From: Nocardioides jishulii
GTDB lineage: Bacteria > Actinomycetota > Actinomycetes > Propionibacteriales > Nocardioidaceae
Assembly: GCF_006007965.1 (NCBI RefSeq)
Contig: NZ_CP040748.1
Span: 1,178,001-1,242,000 of the forward strand
DNA length: 64,000 nt
Reading direction: 5' to 3'
Below the pieces are notes generated by a model. The model saw only the letters and a program-made list of their open reading frames with translations. It made no database searches and was not told the DNA's origin. Numbering within the stretch: position 1 is the first letter of the stretch; every line of letters starts with the position of its first letter. Shown here piece after piece: positions 26,158 to 36,922 of the stretch. A program made the translations under genes and the position numbers.

Positions 26158-28050
26158 ATGTCTGTCATGAGCTACCGCGAGGCCCACCGGCAGTCCATCA
26201 CCAGCCCTGAGGAGTTCTGGGGCGAGCAGGCCGCGCTCGTCGACTGGTTCCGCAAGCCGCGCCAGATCCTGGACTCATCCAGGGCGCCCTTCCACCGCTG
26301 GTACCCCGACGGCACGCTCAACACCTGCTACAACGCGCTCGACCGGCACGTCATCCGGGGCGGAGCCGAGCGCACGGCGCTGATCTACGACTCGCCGGTC
26401 ACCGGTTCCAGGCGCACCTACTCCTACGCCGAGCTCCTCACCGAGGTCGCGGCCTTCGCCGGTGCGCTCCAGCAGCTCGGCGTCGAGAAGGGCGACCGGG
26501 TGGTCGTCTACATGCCGATGATCCCCGAGGCCGTCGTCGCGATGCTGGCCTGCGCCCGGATCGGGGCGGTGCACTCCGTCGTCTTCGGTGGCTTCGCCCC
26601 TGCGGAGCTGGCGATCCGCATCGACGACGCGACCCCGAAGGTCGTCGTCAGCGCGAGCTGCGGGATCGAGCCCTCACGCACGATCGCCTACAAGCCGATG
26701 CTGGACGAGGCGCTCCGGCTGGCCTCCCACGCCCCGGAGACGGTGATCGTCAAGCAGCGCCCCGAGCTGCCCGCCGACCTGGCGGAGGAGCGGGACCTGG
26801 ACTGGGACGTGGCCATGACCGCCGGCCGCGTGCAGCCGGCAGGCTGCGTCGAGGTGGCGGCCACCGACCCGCTCTACGTGCTCTACACCTCCGGCACGAC
26901 CGGCAGGCCCAAGGGCATCGTGCGCGACAACGGGGGTCACGCCGTGGCCATGGCGTGGTCCTTCCCGAACGTCTACGGCTGCGACGCGGGTGACGTGTGG
27001 TGGGCAGCCTCCGACGTGGGCTGGGTCGTGGGCCACTCCTACATCGTCTACGGGCCCCTGATCAGCGGTGCCACCACGGTCCTGTACGAGGGCAAGCCGG
27101 TCGGCACCCCCGACGCCGGCGCCTTCTGGCGCGTCGTCTCGGAGTACGGGGTGAAGGCACTCTTCACCGCTCCGACCGCCATCCGCGCCATCAAGAAGGA
27201 GGACCCCGAGGGGCGCCTGGTCAAGGAGTACGACCTCTCCACCCTCCAGACGCTCTTCCTCGCTGGCGAGCGCCTCGACCCCGACACCTGGGAGTGGGCC
27301 AGCGAGAAGCTCGGCGTCCCGGTGGTCGACAACTGGTGGCAGACCGAGACGGGGTGGGCGATCGCCTCCAACCTCCGCGGCCTCGAGCCGATGGAGATCA
27401 AGCCGGGCTCCCCGTCGGTGCCCGTCCCCGGCTTCGACGTACGGGTGCTCGACGGGTCGGGCCACGAGGTGCCGGCCGGGGCGGAGGGCGCCATCTGCCT
27501 CAAGCTCCCGCTGCCCCCGGGCACCCTCACCACCTTGTGGGGTGACGACCAGCGCTACGTCGACTCCTACCTGTCGGCCTTCGACGGCTACTACCTCTCC
27601 GGCGACGGCGGCCACGTCGACGAGGACGGCTACGTCTACGTGATGGGTCGCACCGACGACGTGATCAACGTGGCCGGCCACCGGCTCTCCACCGGCGCCA
27701 TGGAGGAGGTCATCTCGCGCCACCCCGCGGTCGCCGAGTGCGCGGTCATCGGCGTCGCCGACCCGATGAAGGGCCAGCTGCCCCGCGGGTTCGTCGTGCT
27801 GAAGAGCGGCGTCGAGGCCGACCCCGACGAGATCCGTGACGAGCTCGTGGCTCGGGTCCGCGCCGAGATCGGCGCCGTGGCTGCCTTCAAGGAGGTGGTC
27901 GTCGTGGGTGGCCTGCCCAAGACCCGCAGCGGCAAGATCCTGCGACGCACGATGCGCGAGATTGCCGACGGCAAGGACGTCCCCGTGCCCAGCACCATCG
28001 AGGACGCCGACGTGCTCGACACGTTGCGGCCGGTGCTGCGCCAGGACTGA
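26158..28050 (+). CDS. prpE: Propionyl-CoA synthetase-like acyl-CoA synthetase
   Basis: An adenylate-forming ligase of 630 residues that activates a short-chain acid (propionate or acetate) with ATP and CoA. Motifs are the phosphate loop YTSGTTGRPKGIVRDNGGH (about residue 244), VGHSYIVYGPLISGATTVLYEGKP, NWWQTETGW, the YLSGDGG hinge region, GRTDDVINVAGHRLSTG and the acetylatable lysine PKTRSGKILRR (about 601). The RDNGGH and LISGATT segments favour PrpE over Acs, though specificity needs assay. ATG 26158 and 26167 are both possible. A strong palindromic terminator follows directly. Confidence 0.92.
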   Translation: MSVMSYREAHRQSITSPEEFWGEQAALVDWFRKPRQILDSSRAPFHRWYPDGTLNTCYNALDRHVIRGGAERTALIYDSPVTGSRRTYSYAELLTEVAAFAGALQQLGVEKGDRVVVYMPMIPEAVVAMLACARIGAVHSVVFGGFAPAELAIRIDDATPKVVVSASCGIEPSRTIAYKPMLDEALRLASHAPETVIVKQRPELPADLAEERDLDWDVAMTAGRVQPAGCVEVAATDPLYVLYTSGTTGRPKGIVRDNGGHAVAMAWSFPNVYGCDAGDVWWAASDVGWVVGHSYIVYGPLISGATTVLYEGKPVGTPDAGAFWRVVSEYGVKALFTAPTAIRAIKKEDPEGRLVKEYDLSTLQTLFLAGERLDPDTWEWASEKLGVPVVDNWWQTETGWAIASNLRGLEPMEIKPGSPSVPVPGFDVRVLDGSGHEVPAGAEGAICLKLPLPPGTLTTLWGDDQRYVDSYLSAFDGYYLSGDGGHVDEDGYVYVMGRTDDVINVAGHRLSTGAMEEVISRHPAVAECAVIGVADPMKGQLPRGFVVLKSGVEADPDEIRDELVARVRAEIGAVAAFKEVVVVGGLPKTRSGKILRRTMREIADGKDVPVPSTIEDADVLDTLRPVLRQD

Positions 28051-28051
28051 C

Positions 28052-28096
28052 GATCGGGAGCGTCGGGGCCACCTGGTAGCCCCAGCGCTCCCCGAC
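28052..28096. repeat. REP-like palindrome, complete copy, also terminator of prpE
   Basis: GATCGGGAGCGTCGGGGC (28052-28069), a 9-nt loop and GCCCCAGCGCTCCCCGAC (28079-28096) form an interrupted stem of about 16 pairs, beginning 2 nt after the prpE stop. Its left arm and loop recur at 29085. It can act as a terminator; its repetition also suggests a dispersed palindromic element. Confidence 0.7.
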
Positions 28097-28153
28097 GACC
28101 CTGCAGGCGAAGTTCTCCACAGGAGCTGGGGCGGCGAGCCTTGAAGGTCCGCC

Positions 28154-29086
28154 ATGCTGCATGGCATGGCATGGCGGGACGTGGCTCGGGCGCAGGACGG
28201 GATCGTCACCCGTGCTCAGCTCCGGAACGACGAACTCCAGCCGCACGACGTCAAGCGGCTCGTGCGAAGGCGTGACCTGGTCCCGGTGCACCGCGCGGTC
28301 TACGCCACCCACACGGGCGTCCTGACCTGGCGGCAACGCGCGTGGGCGGGTGCCCTCGCTCTCCGGCCAGCAGCGCTGTGGGGGCCTTCCGCGCTGGCTG
28401 TCCTGGAGTCTCGTGAGCCCATGAGCGATGCGCCCCTGCACCTGGCGGTCGACCATGACCGTCGTGTCACCCAGCTGCCCGGAGTGGTGCTGCATCGGGT
28501 CGTGGGCCTCGGACCAAGGGTGCGCTGGAGTGCTTCCCCGCCGCGGATGTACGTCGAGGAGGCCGCGCTGGACGTGGCCGCGACCGCCCCGGACGAGTTT
28601 GCAGCCGTCGCAGCGCTCGCCGACGTCGTACAACGACGGCTCACGACGGCCGCACGACTGTCCGCGGCCCTGGAGACCCGCGTACGCGCACCCCGGCGTC
28701 GTTGGCTGGCAGAGGTGCTCGACGATCTCGAGCAGGGGAGCGACTCCGTCCTCGAGCACCGGTACCTCGTTCGGGTGGAGCGGCGTCACGGACTCCCACG
28801 AGGTCGCCGTCAGGCGAGGTTGCCCGGAGCGACGGCGGTGCATGACGTGCTCTACGAGGCCGCCCGGGTGATCGTGGAGCTCGATGGTCGGGCGCACCAT
28901 TCGCTCGTGCGCGACCGGTTCGCCGACCTCGACCGGGACGCCACAGCGCTGCTCGTGGGGCACGTGACCGTGCGGCTGGGGTGGGGGCAGGTGGTCGGTC
29001 AGCCGTGTCGTACGGCGACCCAGATTGCGGCTCTGCTCTCCCTGCGAGGGTGGGAGGGCGCGCTCCGCCCCTGCCCAGACTGCTGA
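28154..29086 (+). CDS. AbiEi-like / DUF559 nuclease-fold protein
   Basis: A 310-residue protein with two parts. Residues about 5-60 form an AbiEi-type winged-helix region (QDGIVTRAQLRNDELQ, VHRAVYATHTGV). The C-terminal part (about 195-300) matches DUF559, a Vsr-like PD-(D/E)XK fold: SVLEHRYLVRVERRHGLP, VIVELDGRAHH, RFADLDRDATALLVGHVTVRLGW. The family is often annotated as type IV toxin-antitoxin antitoxin, yet is usually found alone, as here. Start could be ATG 28154 or 28166 in a GCATGGCATGGCATGG run. The gene is bracketed by copies of one palindromic repeat, which suggests insertion between prpE and metZ. Confidence 0.85.
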   Translation: MLHGMAWRDVARAQDGIVTRAQLRNDELQPHDVKRLVRRRDLVPVHRAVYATHTGVLTWRQRAWAGALALRPAALWGPSALAVLESREPMSDAPLHLAVDHDRRVTQLPGVVLHRVVGLGPRVRWSASPPRMYVEEAALDVAATAPDEFAAVAALADVVQRRLTTAARLSAALETRVRAPRRRWLAEVLDDLEQGSDSVLEHRYLVRVERRHGLPRGRRQARLPGATAVHDVLYEAARVIVELDGRAHHSLVRDRFADLDRDATALLVGHVTVRLGWGQVVGQPCRTATQIAALLSLRGWEGALRPCPDC

Positions 29087-29113
29087 TCGGGGAGCGTTGG
29101 GGCCACCTGGTGG
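29085..29113. repeat. REP-like repeat, half copy
   Basis: GATCGGGGAGCGTTGGGGCC and the following ACCTGGTGG repeat the left arm and loop of the element at 28052 (one inserted G and two substitutions over 28 bases). The matching right arm is missing; only CTCCC at 29122 can pair. The repeat overlaps the stop codon of the DUF559 gene. Confidence 0.65.
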
Positions 29114-29135
29114 ACCTAGGACTCCCGGGCGAGAA

Positions 29136-30326
29136 TCAGAGCCGCGCCAACGCCTGCTCGAGGTCAGCGACGAGGTCGCGGGCGTCCTCGAGGCCGACGG
29201 AGAAGCGGACGGTGCCGTCGGTGATGCCGGCGGCAGCGCGACCCTCGGGGCCGATGCGGCGGTGGGTCGTGGTGGCGGGGTGGGTCACCAGTGACTTGGC
29301 GTCGCCGAGGTTGTTGGAGATGTCGAAGATCTCCAGCGCGTCCATGAACCGGAACGCCTCGTCCTGGCCGCCCTCGAGCTTGATCGCCACGACCGTGCCG
29401 CCACCCGTGAGCTGCTTGTCGGCCAGCTCCTTCTGCGGGAAGGAGTCGAGCGTCGGGTAGATCGTGGTGGCCACCTTGGGGTGCGACTCCAGGAAGCGCG
29501 CCACGGCCTCGGCGTTCTCGGCCATGCGTCGCACCCGCAGGTCCAACGTCTCCAGGCCCTTGAGCAGCACCCAGGCGTTGAAGGCCGACAGCGTCGGGCC
29601 GAGGTTGCGGAGCAGGGTGACGATCTCGGCGACGTAGTCGCTGCGGCCGAGCACGGCGCCGCCGAGCACGCGGCCCTGGCCGTCGATGTGCTTGGTGGCC
29701 GAGTAGACGACGACGTCGGCGCCCTGCTGCAGCGGCTTCGAGAAGACCGGGGTGGCAAAGACGTTGTCGACGATGACGGTGGCTCCGGCAGCGTGCGCGA
29801 GCGCGGAGACCTCCTCGATGTCGACCATGGCGAGCAGCGGGTTGGACGGGCTCTCGAAGAGCACCGCCTTGGTCGGCACCGACAGCGCCTCCGCCCAGGC
29901 GTCCAGGTCGGTCGGGTCGACGAGCACCGTCTCGACGCCCCACCGCGGGAAGAACTCGTTGACCACGTAGATGATGGCGCCGAACATCGACCGGGACGCC
30001 ACGACCCGGTCACCGTTCTCGAGCAGCGCGGCCAGCGAGCAGAAGATCGCGGCCATTCCCGACGACGTGGCGGCGCACGCCTCGGCGCCCTCGAGGGAGG
30101 CCAGACGCTCCTCGAACATTCGCACCGTGGGGTTGGTGTAGCGCGAGTAGACGTCGTGGACGAGGTCGCCGGCGAAGGTGTCGGCGGCGTCCTGCGCGGA
30201 GGAGAAGACGTAGCCGCTGGTGAGGAAGAGAGCCTCGGAGGTCTCGTCGAACTCACTGCGCGCGAGGCCGGCGCGCACTGCCTGGGTCGCCGGGTGCCAG
30301 GAGGGGGAGTCGGGGGTCGTGCTCAT
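29136..30326 (-). CDS. metZ: O-succinylhomoserine sulfhydrylase (Cys/Met PLP family)
   Basis: A 396-residue PLP enzyme of the cystathionine gamma-synthase family that makes homocysteine from sulfide and activated homoserine. Seen: [24 protein letters not shown] with the phosphate-binding Tyr/Arg, [43 protein letters not shown] with the PLP lysine (about 205), and [10 protein letters not shown] near the end. The [14 protein letters not shown] segment is typical of MetZ. ATG 30326 lies 6 nt after CAACCT in a TGTGGCAACCT box, so it is probably leaderless. Confidence 0.92.
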   Translation of the reverse strand: MSTTPDSPSWHPATQAVRAGLARSEFDETSEALFLTSGYVFSSAQDAADTFAGDLVHDVYSRYTNPTVRMFEERLASLEGAEACAATSSGMAAIFCSLAALLENGDRVVASRSMFGAIIYVVNEFFPRWGVETVLVDPTDLDAWAEALSVPTKAVLFESPSNPLLAMVDIEEVSALAHAAGATVIVDNVFATPVFSKPLQQGADVVVYSATKHIDGQGRVLGGAVLGRSDYVAEIVTLLRNLGPTLSAFNAWVLLKGLETLDLRVRRMAENAEAVARFLESHPKVATTIYPTLDSFPQKELADKQLTGGGTVVAIKLEGGQDEAFRFMDALEIFDISNNLGDAKSLVTHPATTTHRRIGPEGRAAAGITDGTVRFSVGLEDARDLVADLEQALARL

Positions 30327-30430
30327 GCAACGAGGTTGCCACACCGCAGCGGCGTGTCGTGGCGGCGGTCTCGGGGGTGAGAGTCACGCCACGCCCGGGC
30401 CGACGACGTACGCCTGACAGACTGACGGGC

Positions 30431-31561
30431 GTGAAGCGACGCGACGTGGTCATCCTCGGCAGCACCGGAAGCATCGGCACCCAGGCCCTCGACATCGTCC
30501 GGGCCAACCCCGACCGGTTCCGGGTCCTCGGCCTGACGGCCGGCGGCAGCAACCCGGAGCTCTTCGAGCAGCAGGTGGCGGAGTTCTCCCCGGCCCGCTC
30601 GGGCCTGGGGGAGGACGCCTCCGTCGAGGCCGCCGGGATGGAGGCCGACGTGGTCCTCAACGGGATCACCGGCGCCGTGGGCCTGCGCCCGACGCTCGCG
30701 GCCCTCGAGGCCGGGAGCGTCCTCGCGCTGGCCAACAAGGAGTCGCTGATCATGGGGGGCGAGGTCGTCACCCGCGCCGCCCGGCCCGGCCAGATCGTCC
30801 CGGTCGACTCCGAGCACTCGGCGCTCGCCCAGTGCCTGCGCTCGGGCAGCGAGGCCGAGGTGCGCCAGCTGGTCCTGACAGCCTCGGGCGGCCCGTTCCG
30901 CGGGCGTACGCGTGACGAGCTGTCGCAGGTGACGCCTGCCGAGGCGCTCAACCACCCGACCTGGGCCATGGGGCCGGTGATCACCATCAACTCGGCCACC
31001 CTGGTCAACAAGGGGCTCGAGGTGATCGAGGCCCACCTGCTCTTCGACATCCCCTTCGACCGCATCGAGGTCGTGGTGCACCCGACCAGCGTCGTGCACT
31101 CGATGGTGGAGTTCGTCGACGGTTCGACGCTCGCCCAGGCCAGCCCGCCCACCATGCACATCCCGATCGCGCTGGGCATGGCGTGGCCCGACCGGGTGCC
31201 CGACGCCGCCCCCGCGGTCGACTGGACCACGGCGCAGACCTGGGAGTTCTTCCCGCTCGACGACGAGGCGTTCCCGGCGGTCCGGCTCGCCCGCGAGGCC
31301 GGTGCGACCGGGCGTACCGCTCCTGCGGTCTACAACGCCGCCAACGAGGTGTGCGTGCAGGCGTTCCGCGAGGGACGACTGGGTTTCACCGACATCGTCG
31401 ACGTAGTGGCTGCGACGGTGACCGCTCACGACGTAGGCTCGACGGCGCAGCCGCTCGAACTGGACGACGTGCTGGCTGCCGACGCGTGGGCCCGCCTCGA
31501 GGCCGAGCGACGTGTGACTGCCCTGAAGTCGTCCACCACACGGGGAACTGACCGCTCATGA
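30431..31561 (+). CDS. dxr: 1-deoxy-D-xylulose 5-phosphate reductoisomerase
   Basis: The first committed enzyme of the MEP isoprenoid pathway, using NADPH. The 376 residues show the nucleotide loop [15 protein letters not shown] at the N-terminus, [25 protein letters not shown] with metal ligands, [42 protein letters not shown] and the C-terminal four-helix domain. GTG 30431 follows a CAGACT box by 7 nt. Its stop overlaps the ATG of the downstream protease (ATGA), and ispG comes next, so this is an isoprenoid/protease operon. Confidence 0.97.
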   Translation: MKRRDVVILGSTGSIGTQALDIVRANPDRFRVLGLTAGGSNPELFEQQVAEFSPARSGLGEDASVEAAGMEADVVLNGITGAVGLRPTLAALEAGSVLALANKESLIMGGEVVTRAARPGQIVPVDSEHSALAQCLRSGSEAEVRQLVLTASGGPFRGRTRDELSQVTPAEALNHPTWAMGPVITINSATLVNKGLEVIEAHLLFDIPFDRIEVVVHPTSVVHSMVEFVDGSTLAQASPPTMHIPIALGMAWPDRVPDAAPAVDWTTAQTWEFFPLDDEAFPAVRLAREAGATGRTAPAVYNAANEVCVQAFREGRLGFTDIVDVVAATVTAHDVGSTAQPLELDDVLAADAWARLEAERRVTALKSSTTRGTDRS

Positions 31562-32907
31562 CCGTTCTGCTCTACACGCTCGGGGTGCTGCTCTTCGCCC
31601 TCGCCCTGGTGGTCTCCATCGCCCTGCACGAGGTCGGCCACATGACCTTCGCCAAGAAGTTCGGTGGCAAGGTCACGCAGTACTTCGTCGGGTTCGGCCC
31701 GACCGTGTGGAGCAAGCAGATCGGCGAGACCGAGTACGGTCTCAAGGCGATCCCGCTGGGTGGCTTCGTGAAGATCGTCGGCATGCTTCCGCCCGGCGCG
31801 GAGGAGATCACCGAGCCCGCCGGCGTGGACGAGCACGGCAACCCCGTGCACCGCATCCGCAAGTCGAACACCGGCATGTTCACCCAACTGGTCTCCGACG
31901 CCCGCGCGGCCGAGTGGGAGACCATCTCGGCCGAGGACGAGCCGCGGCTCTTCTACCGGATGGCCTGGTGGAAGAAGGTCACCGTGATGGCCGCCGGCCC
32001 GGCGGTCAACCTGCTCATCGCCTTCGCGATCTTCGTCCCGCTCTTCGCGACCTACGGCAACATGGCCGACGTCCGGATCACCCCGGTCGTCGCCGACGTC
32101 TCCGCCTGCGTGGTCCCGGCCAGCGAGGACCAGCGCCTGTGCACCGACAAGGACCCGGTGGCGCCGGCGAAGGCCGCCGGCATCGAGGTCGGCGACGAGA
32201 TCGTCTCCTTCAACGGGGTCCCCGCCACCGACTGGGACACGGTGCAGAAGGCGATCCGTGAGAACTCCGACGGCCGCGCCGAGATCGTGGTGCGTCGCGA
32301 CGGCGCCGAGCGCACCCTCGTCACCAACACCACCGTGACCGCCCGTCCGAGCGGCGACTCGAACGAGCCCCTGAAGCAGGTCGGCTTCCTCGGTGTCACG
32401 CCGACCGCGGCGCCGCAGACCGGCGGGGTGCTCTACACGCTCGACCAGATGGGCGACATGACCGTGCGCACGCTGGAGGCGTTGGTCCAGCTGCCCCAGA
32501 AGGTGTGGGGCGTGGCCATGGCGATCATCGGGGTGGAGGACCGTGATCCCCTCGGGCCGGTCTCGATCGTGGGCGGTGGCCGCCTGGCTGGCGAGACCGT
32601 CTCCCACGAGGTCATCCCCGGCGCCGACAAGGCCGCCTACCTGCTGATGCTGATCGCGGGCTTCAACTTCTTCATCGGGATGTTCAACTTCGTCCCGCTG
32701 CTCCCGCTCGACGGGGGCCACATCGCCGGCGCCCTGTACGAGGCGGTGCGCCGTGGCTTCGCGAAGGTGTTCCGCCGCCCCGACCCCGGCTACTTCGACG
32801 TGGCGAAGCTGCTCCCGGTGGCCTACGTCGTCGGACTGGCGATGCTCGTGATGGGCGTGGTGCTCATCGTGGGCGACCTGGTCGTCCCGGTCCGTCTGGC
32901 GGGCTGA
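31558..32907 (+). CDS. rip1: Site-2 intramembrane zinc metalloprotease (RseP/Rip1)
   Basis: A 449-residue site-2 protease that cuts membrane-bound anti-sigma factors and other substrates within the membrane. The zinc motif [13 protein letters not shown] is in the first helix (about residue 24); a PDZ domain follows ([18 protein letters not shown]), and the third metal ligand lies in [17 protein letters not shown] (about 377-393). Long periplasmic stretches separate the helices. Rip1 homologues regulate cell envelope responses in mycobacteria. It overlaps dxr by 4 nt. Confidence 0.95.
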   Translation: MTVLLYTLGVLLFALALVVSIALHEVGHMTFAKKFGGKVTQYFVGFGPTVWSKQIGETEYGLKAIPLGGFVKIVGMLPPGAEEITEPAGVDEHGNPVHRIRKSNTGMFTQLVSDARAAEWETISAEDEPRLFYRMAWWKKVTVMAAGPAVNLLIAFAIFVPLFATYGNMADVRITPVVADVSACVVPASEDQRLCTDKDPVAPAKAAGIEVGDEIVSFNGVPATDWDTVQKAIRENSDGRAEIVVRRDGAERTLVTNTTVTARPSGDSNEPLKQVGFLGVTPTAAPQTGGVLYTLDQMGDMTVRTLEALVQLPQKVWGVAMAIIGVEDRDPLGPVSIVGGGRLAGETVSHEVIPGADKAAYLLMLIAGFNFFIGMFNFVPLLPLDGGHIAGALYEAVRRGFAKVFRRPDPGYFDVAKLLPVAYVVGLAMLVMGVVLIVGDLVVPVRLAG

Positions 32908-32954
32908 TCCGGCCCGGTCGGGACTCCGACCCACGGACCAGTAATCTTGCGAGC

Positions 32955-34106
32955 ATGACTTCCATCGGTCTGGGCATGCCCGCACTTCCGCCCCCGGTCC
33001 TCGCGCCGCGCCGTCCGACCCGCCAGATCCAGGTCGGTTCCGTAGGGGTGGGCAGCGACCACCCGATCTCGGTCCAGTCGATGACCACCACGTTGACGTC
33101 CGACGTCAACTCGACGCTCCAGCAGATCGCCGAGCTCACCGCCGCCGGCTGTGACATCGTGCGCGTGGCCTGCCCCAGTGCCGACGACGCCGAGGCACTG
33201 CCGGGCATCGCGAAGAAGTCGCAGATCCCGGTGATCGCCGACATCCACTTCCAGCCCAAGTACGTCTTCGCGGCGATCGAGGCTGGCTGCGCGGCAGTCC
33301 GCGTCAACCCCGGCAACATCAAGAAGTTCGACGACCAGGTGAAGGAGATCGCCCGGGCGGCGGCCGACCACGGCACGTCGATCCGCATCGGTGTCAACGC
33401 CGGGTCGCTCGACAAGCGCCTGCTGGAGAAGTACGGCAAGGCCACCCCCGAGGCCCTCGTGGAGTCCGCGGTGTGGGAGGCCAGCCTCTTCGAGGAGCAC
33501 GGCTTCCGCGACTTCAAGATCTCGGTCAAGCACAACGACCCCGTCGTCATGGTGCGTGCCTACGAGCTGCTGGCCGAGGCCGGCGACTGGCCGCTGCACC
33601 TCGGCGTCACCGAGGCCGGCCCCGCCTTCCAGGGCACGATCAAGTCCGCGACCGCGTTCGGTGCGCTGCTGAGCCGAGGGATCGGCGACACGATCCGCGT
33701 CTCGCTCTCCGCGCCGCCGGTCGAGGAGGTCAAGGTCGGCATCCAGATCCTCCAGTCGCTCAACCTGCGCGAGCGCAAGCTGGAGATCGTCTCGTGCCCC
33801 TCCTGCGGCCGCGCCCAGGTCGACGTCTACACGCTCGCCGAGCAGGTGACCGCCGGACTCGAGGGCATGGAGGTGCCGCTGCGCGTCGCCGTCATGGGGT
33901 GCGTCGTCAACGGTCCCGGCGAGGCCCGTGAGGCCGACCTCGGCGTCGCCTCGGGCAACGGCAAGGGCCAGATCTTCGTCAAGGGCGAGGTCATCAAGTC
34001 CGTGCCGGAGTCGATGATCGTGGAGACCCTCATCGAGGAGGCCATGCGGATCGCCGAGGGGATGGAGCCCGTGGAGGGCGCCACCGCGGAGGTCCAGGTC
34101 TCCTGA
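32955..34106 (+). CDS. ispG: 4-hydroxy-3-methylbut-2-en-1-yl diphosphate synthase
   Basis: An iron-sulfur enzyme of the MEP pathway converting MEcPP to HMBPP. The 383-residue bacterial form has [18 protein letters not shown] at the N-terminus, [16 protein letters not shown] and the C-terminal cluster domain with [12 protein letters not shown] (two Cys) and [18 protein letters not shown] (third Cys). TAATCT ends 7 nt before ATG, giving a promoter of its own in addition to readthrough from dxr-rip1. Confidence 0.97.
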   Translation: MTSIGLGMPALPPPVLAPRRPTRQIQVGSVGVGSDHPISVQSMTTTLTSDVNSTLQQIAELTAAGCDIVRVACPSADDAEALPGIAKKSQIPVIADIHFQPKYVFAAIEAGCAAVRVNPGNIKKFDDQVKEIARAAADHGTSIRIGVNAGSLDKRLLEKYGKATPEALVESAVWEASLFEEHGFRDFKISVKHNDPVVMVRAYELLAEAGDWPLHLGVTEAGPAFQGTIKSATAFGALLSRGIGDTIRVSLSAPPVEEVKVGIQILQSLNLRERKLEIVSCPSCGRAQVDVYTLAEQVTAGLEGMEVPLRVAVMGCVVNGPGEAREADLGVASGNGKGQIFVKGEVIKSVPESMIVETLIEEAMRIAEGMEPVEGATAEVQVS

Positions 34107-34131
34107 GGCCGCGACGGCGGCGAGGTCTGGC

Positions 34132-34974
34132 GTGAGCTCCGGCGGCGTACGCGTCCTGGGGCGCGACGACCTGCCTGCGTTCCTGGCCCTCTGCGCCCAG
34201 GACCCGGTCGTCAACGTCTTCGCCGAGCACCGCGCCCGCACCACGGGACTCGATCCCCGGTGGCTCGGCGGTGAGGTCTGGGGCCGGTTCGACGGCCGCA
34301 CGCTGGTGTCCGCCTGCCACGTCGCGGCCAACGTCGTGCCCGTCGGGTGCGACGAGGACGACGTCCGGGTCTTCGCCCGTCATGCGCTGGCGCTCGGGCG
34401 ACGGGCCAGCACGCTGGTGGGCCCCGCCCACCTCGTCGTGGCCTTCCGCGAGGAGCTCGGCTCCAGCTGGGGGAGTCCGCGGGAGGAACGCTGGTCCCAA
34501 CCGCACCTGGAGTACGCCGGCCCGCCGTCCGTGCCGCCGGACCCGGCGGTGCGCGCCAGTGTGCTGACCGACGTCGACCGGCTCTACCCGGCCTGCGTGG
34601 CGATGTACACCGAGGAGGTCGGCGTCTCGCCCGAGGCCGGCGGGGGCGGTGAGCTCTACCGGGCACGCGTGGTGCAGCTCGTCGCGAGGGGCTGGTCCTT
34701 CGCCCGCTTCGACGGTGACGGCCGCGTGGAGTTCAAGGCCGAGGTCGCCTGCGCCTCGCCGTCCGCAGCCCAGGTGCAGGGCGTCTGGGTGCGCCCCGAC
34801 CTGCGGGGGCAGGGGCTGGCCACGTCCGGGATGGCGGCCGTCGCCGAGAAGGTCCGCCAGGAGGTGGCGCCGGTGGTCTCCCTCTACGTCAACGACTGGA
34901 ACGTGGGCGCCCGGGCGGTCTACGAGAAGGTGGGCTTCGTGGAGACCGCGCGTTTCGCCACCGTCATGTGGTGA
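34132..34974 (+). CDS. GNAT acetyltransferase with N-terminal DUF4081-like domain
   Basis: A 280-residue protein. The C-terminal half is a GNAT fold: VQGVWVRPDLRGQGLATSGMAAV, whose RGQGLA is the acetyl-CoA loop (about residue 224), and VSLYVNDWNVGARAVYEKVGFVE. The N-terminal half (LGRDDLPAFLALCAQDPVVNVFAEHR) matches the DUF4081 region of actinobacterial proteins located after ispG. The substrate is unknown. It starts 25 nt after the ispG stop and probably shares its transcript. Confidence 0.88.
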   Translation: MSSGGVRVLGRDDLPAFLALCAQDPVVNVFAEHRARTTGLDPRWLGGEVWGRFDGRTLVSACHVAANVVPVGCDEDDVRVFARHALALGRRASTLVGPAHLVVAFREELGSSWGSPREERWSQPHLEYAGPPSVPPDPAVRASVLTDVDRLYPACVAMYTEEVGVSPEAGGGGELYRARVVQLVARGWSFARFDGDGRVEFKAEVACASPSAAQVQGVWVRPDLRGQGLATSGMAAVAEKVRQEVAPVVSLYVNDWNVGARAVYEKVGFVETARFATVMW

Positions 34975-35057
34975 CCTCCTGTGACGGGTGAGTCACGCCT
35001 GCGGCCCGGCGGGGTCGCGCTTCACGGGTCGGGGCCGCTCGCCAGTAGCCTGCTCCC

Positions 35058-36827
35058 ATGATCATGCGGATGTCCCAGCTCTTCGTACGCACGCTCCGTG
35101 ACGACCCGGCCGACGCCGAGGTCCCGAGCCACAGGCTGCTGGTCCGGGCGGGCTACATCCGCCGCGCCGCTCCGGGCGTCTACACCTGGCTGCCGCTGGG
35201 CCTGAAGGTGCTGCGCAACATCGAGAGCATCATCCGCGAGGAGATGAACGCCATCGGTGCGCAGGAGATGCTCTTCCCGGCGCTGCTGCCCAAGGAGCCC
35301 TACGAGGCGACCGGTCGCTGGGAGGGCTACGGCGACAACATCTTCCGCCTCAAGGACCGCAAGGACGCCGACTACCTGCTCGGTCCCACGCACGAGGAGA
35401 TGTTCACCCTCGTGGTCAAGGACCTGTACTCGTCCTACAAGGACCTGCCGCTGTCGATCTACCAGATCCAGACGAAGTACCGCGACGAGGCGCGTCCGCG
35501 CGCCGGCATCCTGCGTGGACGCGAGTTCACGATGAAGGACTCCTACTCCTTCGACATCGACCAGGCCGGCCTGCAGGCGAGCTACGACGCGCACCGCGCC
35601 GCGTACATCCGCATCTTCGACCGCCTCGGCTTCGAGTACGCGATCGTCCGTGCGACCGCCGGAGCCATGGGCGGCTCGGCGAGCGAGGAGTTCCTGGCCA
35701 AGGCCGACGTCGGCGAGGACACCTTCGTCCGCTGCTCGCACTGCGACTACGCCGCCAACGTGGAGGCCGTCACGACCCGACGGCCGGCCGAGGTCGACGC
35801 CGCAGGCGCGCCGGTCGCCCACGCCGAGGCCACCCCGGCCACCCCCACCATCGAGACGCTGGTGGCCCACCTCAACGCCGAGTTCCCGCGCAGTGACCGG
35901 CCCTGGGCTGCGGGCGACACCCTGAAGAACGTGCTCGTCATGCTGAAGCACCCCGACGGCACCCGCGAGCCGTTGGCCATCGGCGTGCCCGGCGACCGGG
36001 AGGTCGACGCGAAGCGCCTCGAGGGACAGCTCGAGCCGATCGAGGTCGAGCCCATGGACGAGGCCGAGCTGCGCAAGTACCCCGCGCTGGTGAAGGGCTA
36101 CATCGGGCCCGCCGTGCTGGGCGAGGAGTCAGACTCCGGCATCCGCTACGTGGTCGATCCCCGCGTCGTCGCCGGCACCCGCTGGGTCACCGGCGCCAAC
36201 GTCGAGGGCCAGCACGTCCTCGACCTCGTCGTCGGGCGGGACTTCACGCCCGACGGCACCATCGAGGCAGCAGAGGTCCGCGACGGGGACGAGTGCCCGA
36301 ACTGCGCGGAGGGCTCGCTGAAGGCGGCCCGCGGCATCGAGATGGGGCACATCTTCCAGCTCGGCACCAAGTACGCCGAGGCGCTGGGCCTGCAGGTGCT
36401 CGACGAGAACGGCAAGCTGGTCACGGTGACCATGGGCTCGTACGGCATCGGTCCCTCCCGTGCCGTCGGCGCCATCGCCGAGAACACCCTCGACGAGATC
36501 GGTCTGTGCTGGCCGCGCGAGGTCGCTCCTGCCGACGTCCACATCGTGGCGGCGGGCAAGGACCCGGCTCTCTTCGCCGAGGCCGAGCGGATCGCTGGTG
36601 AGCTCGACGCCGCGGGCGTCGAGGTCCTCTACGACGACCGCGCCGGCAAGGTCAGCCCGGGAGTGAAGTTCAAGGACGCCGAGCTCATCGGCGTGCCCAC
36701 CATCCTCACCGTCGGGCGCGGGCTCGCCGACGGCGTGGTGGAGGTCAAGGACCGGGCGACGGGGGAGAAGGTCGAGGTGCCCGTGGCGGACGCCGTGACC
36801 CACCTCATCGGGGTCGTGCGCGGCTGA
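35058..36827 (+). CDS. proS: Prolyl-tRNA synthetase, bacterial type with INS domain
   Basis: Charges tRNA-Pro. The 589 residues are a full bacterial-type enzyme: class II motif 1 ([19 protein letters not shown]), motif 2 ([27 protein letters not shown]), the editing INS domain between about residues 225 and 390 (with [12 protein letters not shown]), motif 3 ([17 protein letters not shown]) and an anticodon-binding domain. TAGCCT ends 6 nt before ATG 35058, supporting this start over ATG 35064. A terminator follows. Confidence 0.97.
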   Translation: MIMRMSQLFVRTLRDDPADAEVPSHRLLVRAGYIRRAAPGVYTWLPLGLKVLRNIESIIREEMNAIGAQEMLFPALLPKEPYEATGRWEGYGDNIFRLKDRKDADYLLGPTHEEMFTLVVKDLYSSYKDLPLSIYQIQTKYRDEARPRAGILRGREFTMKDSYSFDIDQAGLQASYDAHRAAYIRIFDRLGFEYAIVRATAGAMGGSASEEFLAKADVGEDTFVRCSHCDYAANVEAVTTRRPAEVDAAGAPVAHAEATPATPTIETLVAHLNAEFPRSDRPWAAGDTLKNVLVMLKHPDGTREPLAIGVPGDREVDAKRLEGQLEPIEVEPMDEAELRKYPALVKGYIGPAVLGEESDSGIRYVVDPRVVAGTRWVTGANVEGQHVLDLVVGRDFTPDGTIEAAEVRDGDECPNCAEGSLKAARGIEMGHIFQLGTKYAEALGLQVLDENGKLVTVTMGSYGIGPSRAVGAIAENTLDEIGLCWPREVAPADVHIVAAGKDPALFAEAERIAGELDAAGVEVLYDDRAGKVSPGVKFKDAELIGVPTILTVGRGLADGVVEVKDRATGEKVEVPVADAVTHLIGVVRG

Positions 36828-36860
36828 CTTCTCCACCTCGCGCCACGCGTTTCTCCGCAG

Positions 36861-36887
36861 CAGCCCGCCCTTTCTTGGGGCGGGCTG
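36861..36887 (+). terminator. Terminator after proS
   Basis: CAGCCCGCCC pairs with GGGCGGGCTG around a short TTTCTTG loop, followed by TCCTGCTTTG. It is a canonical hairpin. Confidence 0.8.
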
Positions 36888-36922
36888 TCCTGCTTTGTGG
36901 CGCGGCCCTTGACGGCGCGCAT

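Noticed and set aside
28154..29086. DUF559/AbiEi gene as half of a type IV toxin-antitoxin pair
   Set aside because: No AbiEii-like toxin or other small partner gene is adjacent; the neighbours are prpE and metZ.
29136..30326. SAM-responsive riboswitch before metZ
   Set aside because: The probable leaderless start leaves no room for a leader aptamer, and none is seen upstream.
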